This document shows, in pieces, positions 41,042 through 48,509 of a stretch of DNA of 64,000 bases. Source of the DNA: JAIBJN01 sp035762005 (GTDB taxonomy: Bacteria > Actinomycetota > Thermoleophilia > Gaiellales > Gaiellaceae); contig DASTQA010000051.1 in the NCBI GenBank assembly GCA_035762005.1, forward strand, positions 9,254 through 73,253, written 5' to 3'. How positions within the stretch are numbered: position 1 is the stretch's first letter; each line of letters starts with the position of its first letter. Made by a program: the position numbers and the translations under genes. The notes beneath the pieces were generated by a model. That model was not told the DNA's origin. It searched no databases and saw nothing but the letters and a program-made list of their open reading frames with translations.

Positions 41042-42250
41042 ATGGCGTCGTACGCCTATACGGCCATCAACGCTGCCGGCCTCGAGTCGACCGGCGAGAT
41101 CCACGCGCCCGACGCGGGCGCCGCGCGGGAGGCGCTGCGCGTCCGCGGCCTCCTGGCCCTGAACCTGGACGAGCAGGCCGGAGGCGGGAAGGCGCAGGGC
41201 GTCGTCGTCAAGAAGGTCAAGGCGAAGTCGCTGCAGATCTTCTCCCGCCAGTTCGCCACGATGATCGAGGCCGGCCTGAACGTCGTCACCGCGCTCGTCA
41301 TCCTCGAGGAGCAGACGGAGGACAAGAAGCTCGCCGCCGTCATCGCCGAGCTGCGTGCGGACGTCGAGGGGGGCCTGCTGCTCTCCGAGGCGATGGCGCG
41401 CCACCCCCGGGTCTTCTCGCGCCTCTTCGTCGCCATGGTCGAGGCGGGCGAGGCGGCGGGGATCCTCGACGTCGTCCTCGACCGCGTCGCCTACCAGATC
41501 GAGAAGGAGACGAAGATCAAGCGGCGTGTCAGGGGCGCGATGATGTACCCGCTGATGGTGCTGTCGTTCGCGACACTCGTCCTGATCGGCATGCTCCTCT
41601 TCCTCGTCCCGATCTTCGTGGACATCTTCAAGTCGCTCGGCGGCGATCTGCCCCTCCTGACGAAGATCGTCGTCGCCGCGTCCGACTTCCTGCGCGAGCG
41701 CTTCTACATCGTCTTCCCGGCCATGGGCCTCCTCATCTGGGGCTTCTTCCGCCTGAAGAAGACCGAGAAGGGCCGTCGCGTCTGGGACGCGACCCGCATC
41801 CGCGCCCCCATGGGCATCGGCAAGGTGATCGTCAAGATCGGGATGGCGCGGTTCTCGCGCACGCTCTCGACGCTCGTCGCCGCGGGCGTCGACATCATCC
41901 GCTCGCTCGAGATCACCGCGAACACGTCGGGGAACAGCCTCATCGAGGACGCGACGATCGAGGTGAAGGAGCGCGTGACCCAGGGCGTCCCCATCGCCGT
42001 CCCGCTCGCCGAGGCGGCGATCTTCCCGCCCATGGTCTCGCACATGGTGCGCGTCGGCGAGGAGACGGGGGAGCTCGAGAAGATGCTCTCGAAGATCGCC
42101 GACTTCTACGAGGACGAGGTCGACAGCGCGATCGCGAGCCTGACGTCGATCATCGAGCCGCTCATGATGATCCTCGTCGGCATCGTCGTCGGGGTGATCA
42201 TCATCGCGATGTACCTCCCCATGTTCAAGCTCCTGACCCTGATCCAGTAG
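41042..42250 (+). CDS. pilC: type IV pilus platform protein PilC
   Basis: A 402-residue inner-membrane platform protein with the tandem GspF domains. Cytoplasmic segments FSRQFATMIEAGLNVVTALVIL and FSRTLSTLVAAGVDIIRSLEI are the two repeats. TM helices are at about 170-195, 220-240 and 370-400 (IIEPLMMILVGIVVGVIIIAMYL). It is monocistronic, separated from the other assembly genes by nucS and the pilV-like gene. It should couple PilB/PilT motion to pilin insertion and removal. Confidence 0.95.
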   Translation: MASYAYTAINAAGLESTGEIHAPDAGAAREALRVRGLLALNLDEQAGGGKAQGVVVKKVKAKSLQIFSRQFATMIEAGLNVVTALVILEEQTEDKKLAAVIAELRADVEGGLLLSEAMARHPRVFSRLFVAMVEAGEAAGILDVVLDRVAYQIEKETKIKRRVRGAMMYPLMVLSFATLVLIGMLLFLVPIFVDIFKSLGGDLPLLTKIVVAASDFLRERFYIVFPAMGLLIWGFFRLKKTEKGRRVWDATRIRAPMGIGKVIVKIGMARFSRTLSTLVAAGVDIIRSLEITANTSGNSLIEDATIEVKERVTQGVPIAVPLAEAAIFPPMVSHMVRVGEETGELEKMLSKIADFYEDEVDSAIASLTSIIEPLMMILVGIVVGVIIIAMYLPMFKLLTLIQ

Positions 42251-42357
42251 GCGGCGGGCGGCCGGCCCCGCGGCGGGCGGTCGGCGACCGGCGGGGTGGT
42301 GGGGCAATGACTGCGCGAGCTCGACCTCTCCCTGCACGAGACCTTTCGAGTTCCCGT

Positions 42358-42377
42358 CTGCCCACCTGAGCGGGCAG
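42358..42377 (+). terminator. possible hairpin downstream of pilC
   Basis: CTGCCC-acctgagc-GGGCAG, a 6-bp stem with no T-run, between pilC and the fluoride riboswitch. It could contribute to termination or transcript stability; the evidence is weak. Confidence 0.3.
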
Positions 42378-42407
42378 TAAGGGACGCGGCTATGATCAAC
42401 GAGCTCG

Positions 42408-42493
42408 CACGCGCGATGAGGCTCGCGCCTAACCGCCCGCAGGGCTGATGGCCTCTACCCCAGTCGAACGGTCTCGTCCGGGAGGTAGAGGTG
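42408..42493 (+). promoter_or_regulatory. fluoride riboswitch (crcB motif)
   Basis: GCGATGAGGCTCGC, then TAACCGCCC, then AGGGCTGATGGCCTCTACC matches the conserved layout of the crcB fluoride aptamer. The last strand GGTAGAGG (42484-42491) pairs with CCTCTACC and covers the end of the GGAGG Shine-Dalgarno and the first base of the GTG start. Control at translation initiation is therefore likely. Fluoride should raise antiporter expression. Confidence 0.85.
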
Positions 42494-43660
42494 AGCGAGC
42501 TTGCGATTGCTGTAGTGCTGGCGGGGGCGATCCTGCTTGCCTCGACGATCTCGATCGAGCTCGGCATCTCGGTCGCGCTCGTGGAGCTGGCCCTGGGGGT
42601 CGTGGTCGGGAACGCGTTCGACGTCGGCGTGCCCGCATGGCTGGTCTTCATCGGCTCGTTCGCGGGGATCGTCCTCACGTTCCTGGCCGGCGCGGAGGTC
42701 GACGTCGATCAGTTCCGGCGGGAGTGGCGGGCGAGCCTCGGTATCGGGGTCGTCTCGTTCGCGGCGCCCTTCCTCGTCTGCACGGCGTTCGCCTACTGGG
42801 CGCTGGACTGGTCTGCGGACGCCGCCAAGATCGCGGGCATCGCGCTCTCGACGACGAGCCTCGCGGTCGTCTACTCGGTGCTGGTCGAGACCGGGCTGAA
42901 CCAGACCGCGATCGGGCGGCGAATCATGTCGGCCACGTTCGTGACTGACTTCGGCACCGCGGCGGCGCTCTCCATCCTCTTCGTGACGCCGAGCCTCTGG
43001 ATCATCGCGTTCGCCGCCGTCTCCGCCTCGCTGATCCTCGGGTTGCCGCGGCTCTCGCCCTGGTTCTTCGGCCGCTACGGCAACCGGGTGATCGAGCCGG
43101 AGATCAAGCTCGTCTTCTTCGCGCTCTTCCTCCTCATGTGGCTCGGCGAGCGGTCGAACTCGCACGCCGTCCTCCCGGCGTTCGTGCTCGGGCTGGCGCT
43201 GAGCTCGCACTACGCGACCCACCGCAAGGAGCAGGAGCGGATGCGAGTCGTCGCCTTCGCGTTCCTCACGCCGCTGTTCTTCTTCAAGGGCGGGATGAAC
43301 GTGTCGGCGGCGGCGCTCTGGGCGAACCTCGGCGTGCTGGGCCTCCTGTTCGCGGCCAAGATGGTTCCCAAGCTCGCCGGCGTCTACCCGCTCGCCCGCC
43401 GTTACTGCGCGCCGCACGCCGCCTTCACGACGCTGCTGATGTCGACGGGCCTGACGTTCGGGACGATCAGCTCGCTGTTCGGCCTCCAGGCCGGGATCGT
43501 CGACGAGACGCAGTTCTCGCTCCTCGTCGCCGTCGTCGTCCTCTCCGCGATCGTGCCGACGGTGATCGCGCAGCGCCTGTTCCAGCCGACCGCCGCCGCG
43601 GAGCACGCGCGCGAGCGGGCGCTTGCGGTCGCCGAGCCGGTGCGGGAGGCTGAGCGCTGA
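42491..43660 (+). CDS. CPA2-family cation:proton antiporter under fluoride riboswitch control
   Basis: A 389-residue membrane protein with about 12 TM segments and no C-terminal RCK domain. Recognisable CPA2 segments are LTFLAGAEVDVDQFRREW and IAGIALSTTSLAVVYSVLVE near the unwound helix, MSATFVTDFGTAAAL with an acidic Asp, and LTPLFFFKGGMNVSA. Antiporters of this type are among known fluoride-riboswitch targets and are thought to relieve fluoride toxicity or its pH effects. The GTG start is part of the riboswitch stem. uspA follows after two bases. Confidence 0.88.
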   Translation: MSELAIAVVLAGAILLASTISIELGISVALVELALGVVVGNAFDVGVPAWLVFIGSFAGIVLTFLAGAEVDVDQFRREWRASLGIGVVSFAAPFLVCTAFAYWALDWSADAAKIAGIALSTTSLAVVYSVLVETGLNQTAIGRRIMSATFVTDFGTAAALSILFVTPSLWIIAFAAVSASLILGLPRLSPWFFGRYGNRVIEPEIKLVFFALFLLMWLGERSNSHAVLPAFVLGLALSSHYATHRKEQERMRVVAFAFLTPLFFFKGGMNVSAAALWANLGVLGLLFAAKMVPKLAGVYPLARRYCAPHAAFTTLLMSTGLTFGTISSLFGLQAGIVDETQFSLLVAVVVLSAIVPTVIAQRLFQPTAAAEHARERALAVAEPVREAER

Positions 43661-43662
43661 CG

Positions 43663-44085
43663 ATGCCGTTCGAGCGGATTCTGGTTGCGATCGACGGCTC
43701 CGAGGCCTCTGACCGCGCGTTCGACAAGGCGCTCGAGCTCACCGCCCTCACCGGTGCCACGCTGGCGGCGCTCGCCGTCGAAGGGCCGCTGCCCGCCTAC
43801 GCCGCCACCGTCGGCGAGGTCGAGGAGGTCAAGCGCGAGAAGGACGCCTTCTTCAGTCGCCTGCTCACCGCCGCCGAAGAGAAGGCAGCAGCCTCCGGCG
43901 TCGCGCTCGAGACCGAGCTTCGGCCCGGTCACGCCGCCGAGTTGATCGTCCGCGTCGCCGGCGAGTGGCGCGCAGACCTGATCGTGCTCGGCCACAAGGG
44001 CCACTTCCTGCGCGACCACCTGCTCGGATCCACCGCCGACCGCGTCACCGAGCACGCCGACTGTCCTGTCATGATCGTGCGGTAG
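43663..44085 (+). CDS. universal stress protein, UspA family
   Basis: A 140-residue single-domain USP. The N-terminal strand ILVAIDGSEASDRAF and the ATP-binding motif G-x2-G-x9-G-S (GHKGHFLRDHLLGSTADRV) are intact, so it should bind ATP. It follows the antiporter gene by two bases and is probably on the same fluoride-induced transcript. USPs are also found downstream of other fluoride riboswitches. Confidence 0.92.
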   Translation: MPFERILVAIDGSEASDRAFDKALELTALTGATLAALAVEGPLPAYAATVGEVEEVKREKDAFFSRLLTAAEEKAAASGVALETELRPGHAAELIVRVAGEWRADLIVLGHKGHFLRDHLLGSTADRVTEHADCPVMIVR

Positions 44086-44182
44086 CCGGCGCCTGTCGCC
44101 GCGCCGTGGCCCTGCACCGCCGGGCGAGCCGATCCGGATGCACCACTGGGAGGCGAACCTTGGCCGCCCTGCGGGGTCGCGG

Positions 44183-45988
44183 CTAGGCGGCCTCGTCCAC
44201 AGTGAAGCTGAACATCATCCCGCTCTCGTGGTGCTCGGCGATGTGGCAGTGGGCCATCCAGCGGCCGGGGTTCGTGACGTCGAGGAGGATGTCGACCGTC
44301 TCGCCCGTGCGCACGAGGACCGTGTCCTTCCAGACGAGGTTCGGCTCGGGGACGCCGTCGCGGGCGAGGACGAGGAAGCGGCCCGCCCCGTGCACGTGGA
44401 ACGGATGGGGCATGGGGTGGTCGGAGTCCAGCTCGTTCACGAGGCGGATCTTCACGCGCTCCCCCACCCGGAGCCGCCAGTCGATGGCGGCATTCTCCGC
44501 GCCCGTCGCCCGGTCGATGAGCTTCCAGCGCATGTTCTCCGCCGTCGTCATGCGGTTCACCTCGACCATGTCGTCCTCCCACTCGAGCCCTCCCGCCGGC
44601 CCGGGCTCGTGGGCCTCGTGCCCGTGCTCGTGGGCCTCGTGCCCGTGCTCGTGGTGGCCGTGGCCGTGCTCCCCGTCGTGGCCGTGCTCCCCGTGCTCGT
44701 GGCCGCCTGCCGCGCCACCGACCACTGCCGCCGGCAGGAGCTTCATGCCGCACCTCGGGCAGCGCCCCGGCTCCTCGCTGACGACTTCGGGGTGCATGGG
44801 GCAGGCGTAGCCCACCGGCGTGGGCGCCGCGCTGGCCAGGAGCTTCATGCCGCACTTCGGGCAGCGCCCGGGCTCCTCGCTCACGACCTCCGGGTGCATG
44901 GGGCAGGCATAGACCACGGGGCCGCCTCCCTCCGGCGCGCCGAGGTCCATCTCGGCGACGAAGGCGAGCGTCTTGTCGGGGGCCGCGTTGAGGTACGGCT
45001 CGAGCCGCCGGCGCTCGGCCGCCAGGTCGTCGTTCGTCCGCAGCGCCTCGAACCGCTCGGCGACCGCCGGCTCCGCCCGTTCCTCGCCCACGGCGATCGT
45101 CGCGAGCCGGTACGAGCGGTCCGGCGTCCGGTGCTCCATCCTCACCTCGCCCGGCTCGGCGAAGAGCGCGTCGACGACGACCCGCTCCGACGGCGCCAGC
45201 AGGACCTCCTCGACGAACGCCTCGTGCTCGTAGTGGCCGCTGTCGCCGCCCACGAGCTTCATGCGGACGCCGGGGAGGGTCACGTTGAAGACCCGGGTGT
45301 TGGCCGTGTTCGTGAGGTAGAAGCGCACGACCTCGCCTGCGCGGGCCGCGAGCGTGAGATCCGTCTCCCCGGCGACGAGCATGACGTTGCCGAAGCGGCC
45401 CATCGCTGCGTAGGTCGTCTCGGAGCGGCTGAAGGGCGCGATGCGGCCGTCCTCGAGGAGGACGTCGTCGAGCGTGAGCAGGACCTCGCGGTGGGCCGGC
45501 GGCCAGTACCCGGAGTCGGCCGGGACGACGAGGATGTTGCCATAGAGGCCGAGCTCCTGGCCGTAGTCCTCGCGGATGTGCGGGTGGTACCAGTAGGCGC
45601 CGGGGTCGGGCACGTGCACCTGGTACGAGAAGGTCTCGCCCACGGGGATGGGCGCCTGCGTGTCGTGCGTCCCGTCGTAGCGGTTCTCGAGGCGCAGCCC
45701 GTGCCAGTGGACCGTCGCCTCGAGGTCGCCGCGGTTCGTGACTTCGACCGTCACGGTCGCGCCCTCGGGGACCCGCAGCGTCGGGCCGGGGATCGAGCCG
45801 TTGTAGGCGAGCATCCGGACGGTCGCGTCGCCCAGCCGCTTGGCGACGGGGGCGATCTCGAGGCCGTAGGAATCGCCGTCCGCGAGCTCGACGACCTCCG
45901 CCGGAGCCGCCTCCGGCAAGCCCTCGATCTCCGTCGGCATCCGGTCGGCCGGCTCCGCGTGCGCGTCGTGCGCGTGGTGGTCATGCAT
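44183..45988 (-). CDS. multicopper oxidase with tandem heavy-metal-binding inserts and His-rich loop
   Basis: A 601-residue multicopper oxidase. Copper-site motifs are HWHG near residue 94, HPH near 133, HPFHVHG near 527 and HCHIAEHHESGMM near 580, giving complete T1/T2/T3 sites. Two near-identical 25-residue modules (YACPMHPEVVSEEPGRCPKC and a second copy) lie at about 358-382 and 392-416. A 33-residue His/Glu/Gly tract follows at about 428-461. The N-terminus is also His-rich (MHDHHAHDAHAE), and no signal peptide is evident. AAGGAG precedes the ATG. It likely oxidises Cu(I). Confidence 0.9.
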   Translation of the reverse strand: MHDHHAHDAHAEPADRMPTEIEGLPEAAPAEVVELADGDSYGLEIAPVAKRLGDATVRMLAYNGSIPGPTLRVPEGATVTVEVTNRGDLEATVHWHGLRLENRYDGTHDTQAPIPVGETFSYQVHVPDPGAYWYHPHIREDYGQELGLYGNILVVPADSGYWPPAHREVLLTLDDVLLEDGRIAPFSRSETTYAAMGRFGNVMLVAGETDLTLAARAGEVVRFYLTNTANTRVFNVTLPGVRMKLVGGDSGHYEHEAFVEEVLLAPSERVVVDALFAEPGEVRMEHRTPDRSYRLATIAVGEERAEPAVAERFEALRTNDDLAAERRRLEPYLNAAPDKTLAFVAEMDLGAPEGGGPVVYACPMHPEVVSEEPGRCPKCGMKLLASAAPTPVGYACPMHPEVVSEEPGRCPRCGMKLLPAAVVGGAAGGHEHGEHGHDGEHGHGHHEHGHEAHEHGHEAHEPGPAGGLEWEDDMVEVNRMTTAENMRWKLIDRATGAENAAIDWRLRVGERVKIRLVNELDSDHPMPHPFHVHGAGRFLVLARDGVPEPNLVWKDTVLVRTGETVDILLDVTNPGRWMAHCHIAEHHESGMMFSFTVDEAA

Positions 45989-47132
45989 CTCGAGCTCCTT
46001 CCCGGGGGGTCGCGGACGCCGGCTCGGCCCGGTCGGCGCGCTGCCGGGAGCGCGCGTCGATCTCCGCGGCAATGTACTCGGCGTCGTCCTTCACCCAGCC
46101 GAGGAGGGCCGAGCCGCGCGTGTGCTGCCACTCGAGGCCGAGGACGTAGAGGCCGGGCACCTCCGTGACCCCGCGCCGCTGGCGGACGCGGCCGTCGGCG
46201 CCCGCGACGGAGGGCTCGATCCACGAGTGGTCGGTGCGGTACCCGGTCGCCCAGACGACGCCGTCGACGTCCAGCTCGGTCCCGTCGGCGAACGTCACCG
46301 TACGGCCGGAGACGGCCGTCACGCGGGGCCGCAGCTCGACCCCGGTGCGGCGGATGCCGCGGGGGCTCGAGCCGATGAGCGGCGAGCCGCGCGCCTCGAG
46401 GCGCCGCCCGAGGCGGGTGTCGATCCCCTTCCGCAGCACGCCCAGCTTCGTGAGCCACCAGAAGAGGTCCTTCCCGAGCACCCGCTGCGGGAACGGCGTC
46501 TGCCGCGAGCCGATCGCGAGGTGGACGCGGCGCGAGGCGGCGAGCTCCTCGGCGATCTGGAAGCCGGTGTTGCCTCCGCCCACGACGAGGATCGTCCCCT
46601 CCGGGAGATCGTCGGGCCTGCGGTAGCCCGTGCTGTGCATCTGCACGACCTCCGCTGCGAGCCCGCCGGCGAACGGCGGCACGAACGGCGTCTGGAACGG
46701 GCCGGTGGCGACGACGACCTGGTCGGAGGTGACGGCGCGGCCGTCGACCTCGAGACGGAAGCCGTCGTCCGCCGCCGCGAGGTCGTGCACGGGGCTCTCG
46801 AGCTCGACCGGCAGCTCGAACGTCTCCGCGTAGCGCTCGAGGTAGGCGATCACCTCGTCGCGCCCAGGGTAGCCCTCCGGGTCGCCGGGGAAGGGCAGCC
46901 CGGGGAGGCTGTCGTAGCGGCGGGGCGTGAAGAGCGTCAGGGAGTCCCACCGCTCGCGCCAGGCGGCGCCGAGGGAGCTCGCGAGCTCGAGGATCACGAA
47001 TCGCCGCCCCTGGCCCGCGAGGAAGTACCCCATCGCCAGCCCCGCCTGGCCGGCCCCGACGACGACGACGTCGTAGCTCGACTCGGGCGGCGACGTGGAC
47101 TTGGGGTTCGTGGGCTCGTCCCTCGCGAACAT
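45981..47132 (-). CDS. flavin-containing monooxygenase (CzcO-like)
   Basis: A 383-residue two-dinucleotide-binding flavoprotein. FAD binding is at VVVVGAGQAGLAMGYFL. The FMO/CzcO-type motif is visible as ERWDSLTLFTPRRYDSLPG. NADPH binding is at ILVVGGGNTGFQIAEEL, and the GVVWATGYRTDHSWI motif closes the family pattern. I start at ATG 47132. It overlaps the downstream multicopper oxidase gene by eight bases. Such proteins are often linked to metal-resistance loci; the substrate is unknown. Confidence 0.88.
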   Translation of the reverse strand: MFARDEPTNPKSTSPPESSYDVVVVGAGQAGLAMGYFLAGQGRRFVILELASSLGAAWRERWDSLTLFTPRRYDSLPGLPFPGDPEGYPGRDEVIAYLERYAETFELPVELESPVHDLAAADDGFRLEVDGRAVTSDQVVVATGPFQTPFVPPFAGGLAAEVVQMHSTGYRRPDDLPEGTILVVGGGNTGFQIAEELAASRRVHLAIGSRQTPFPQRVLGKDLFWWLTKLGVLRKGIDTRLGRRLEARGSPLIGSSPRGIRRTGVELRPRVTAVSGRTVTFADGTELDVDGVVWATGYRTDHSWIEPSVAGADGRVRQRRGVTEVPGLYVLGLEWQHTRGSALLGWVKDDAEYIAAEIDARSRQRADRAEPASATPREGARDA

Positions 47133-47205
47133 CCGGCTCGACTGGCGCGGCCCGGCAGCTCCGGGCCGGGATCGACAGGTCGAGCCTAGCCCGATCGCGC
47201 CGCGG

Positions 47206-47237
47206 GCAAACACGGGCGGCGGCGGCTTCCCGTTTGC
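47206..47237. promoter_or_regulatory. inverted repeat GCAAAC...GTTTGC in a copper-gene intergenic region
   Basis: GCAAAC at 47206-47211 and GTTTGC at 47232-47237 form a 6-bp inverted repeat with a 20-base gap, between the divergent monooxygenase and copper-storage genes. It is a possible regulator site, but it does not match CueR or CsoR consensus sequences I know. Confidence 0.3.
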
Positions 47238-47284
47238 GCCCGCGCGCGCCGGGACATGCGAAGGGAAAGACGAAGGGAGCCCTG

Positions 47285-47656
47285 ATGACCCACCACACTG
47301 CGGAGCACCAAACGGTGCTCCAGAACGTCGGCGAGGAGATGCGCCGCTGCATCGAGGAGTGCACGACCTGCCACGAGGTCTGCCTCGCGACCGTCGCGCA
47401 CTGCCTGGAGGCGGGCGGCGAGCACGCCGAGGCCGCGCACGTCCGGCTGCTCCTCGACTGCGCCCAGATCTGCGCGACGAGCGCGGACTTCATGCTCCGC
47501 GGCTCCGAGCTCCACGGCGAGACCTGCGGCGCCTGCGCCGTCGTCTGCGAGCGCTGTGCAGAGTCCTGCGAGCGCTTCGCCGACGACGAGGTCATGTCGG
47601 CCTGCGCGGACGTGTGCCGCCGCTGCGCCGAGTCGTGCCGGCGCATGGCCGCCTAG
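47285..47656 (+). CDS. Cys-rich four-helix-bundle copper-storage protein (Csp-like)
   Basis: A 123-residue cytosolic protein with 16 cysteines arranged mainly as CxxxC or CxxC on predicted helices (RRCIEECTTCHEVC, CGACAVVCERCAESC, ACADVCRRCAESC). This is the Csp/DUF326 pattern, in which a helical bundle stores many Cu(I) ions. It diverges from the multicopper oxidase operon, which fits copper handling: storage here, oxidation there. ATG 47285 is chosen over an upstream ATG-like codon because the family starts with a short HH-containing N-terminus. Confidence 0.92.
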   Translation: MTHHTAEHQTVLQNVGEEMRRCIEECTTCHEVCLATVAHCLEAGGEHAEAAHVRLLLDCAQICATSADFMLRGSELHGETCGACAVVCERCAESCERFADDEVMSACADVCRRCAESCRRMAA

Positions 47657-47723
47657 CCGGGCGCCGACAAGCGGCGGGGGGCGGGGCGCAGCCGCTCCGC
47701 CTCCCGCTTCGGCCGTCGCCGGC

Positions 47724-48509
47724 TCACGGTCGCGCCTTATACGCCCGCACCGTCGTCCCGTGGGCCCCGTACTTGATCGCCTTCTCGCGCGTGTCCGGGA
47801 ACGCCGAGCGCGCGTAGGTGGCGACGAGGTTGCCGGACTCGATTCGATCGAATCCGTGTCTCGCGAGCAGCTCTGCGTACTCCGCCTCCAGCAGAGCGCC
47901 GGCGATTCAGCCGGTCCACAGGTCGATCTTCCGCCGGCCTTCCTCGCTCACCGGGCGCTGGATCGTCACGTCGGCGACCTGGATCCGGCCCCCGGGCAGG
48001 AGGACCCGCTGGAGCTCGGAGAAGACCGCGTCCTTGTCCGGGACGAGGTCGATGACGCCGTTCGAGATCACGACCTCGAAGCTCTCGTCCGGGAAGGGCA
48101 GCCGTTCCGCCTCGCCCTCGACGAACTCGACGTGTCCGACGCCGAGCGAGGCGGCCGCCGCGCGCGCCTTGGCGAGCATCTCGGGCGTCATGTCGATGCC
48201 GGTGACCCGGCCGGAGGCGCCGACCATCTGCGCGGCGACGAGCGAGTCGGTCCCGGAGCCGCTTCCGAGGTCGAGGACCCGCTCGCCGGGCTGCAGGCGC
48301 CCGAGCGAGAACGGGTTGGCGACGCCCGCGAAGGACTCGACCGCCCCGTCGGGGACCGAGGCGAGCTCCGGCGGGTAGTCGAGGTCCTCGGCCCAGGCGC
48401 GCCCGGTCGGGAAGATGAAGTCCTTCTCCGGCTCGGCGGAGACGGTCGCGTACGTCTTCCTGATCTCGCGCTTCAGGAGCCCGACGTCGAGCTCGAGCCC
48501 GCTCGTCAT
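47724..48509 (-). CDS. ArsM-like methyltransferase with in-frame TGA at a conserved Cys (candidate selenoprotein)
   Basis: A 261-codon SAM methyltransferase. The Rossmann motif VLDLGSGSGTDSLVAA and IQVADVTIQRPVSEEGRRK match the ArsM-type family. TGA at 47909-47907 falls inside DLWTG-x-IAGALLEAEYAELL. The ArsM at 53369 has Cys here (GCIAGALSRGEYEAGL). The frame stays open for 60 further codons with family-like sequence (ARHGFDRIESGNLVATYARS), ending at TGA 47724. Either selenocysteine is inserted or the gene is truncated by a nonsense mutation to 200 residues. The ATG overlaps the MFS-rhodanese stop. Confidence 0.72.
47870..47897 (-). promoter_or_regulatory. candidate SECIS-like hairpin after the in-frame TGA
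   Basis: GCTCTGC and GCAGAGC form a perfect 7-bp stem around a 14-base loop, starting 9 bases after the TGA. Distance and position fit bacterial SECIS elements. The loop lacks an obvious GGUC-like tip, so the match is partial. Confidence 0.35.
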
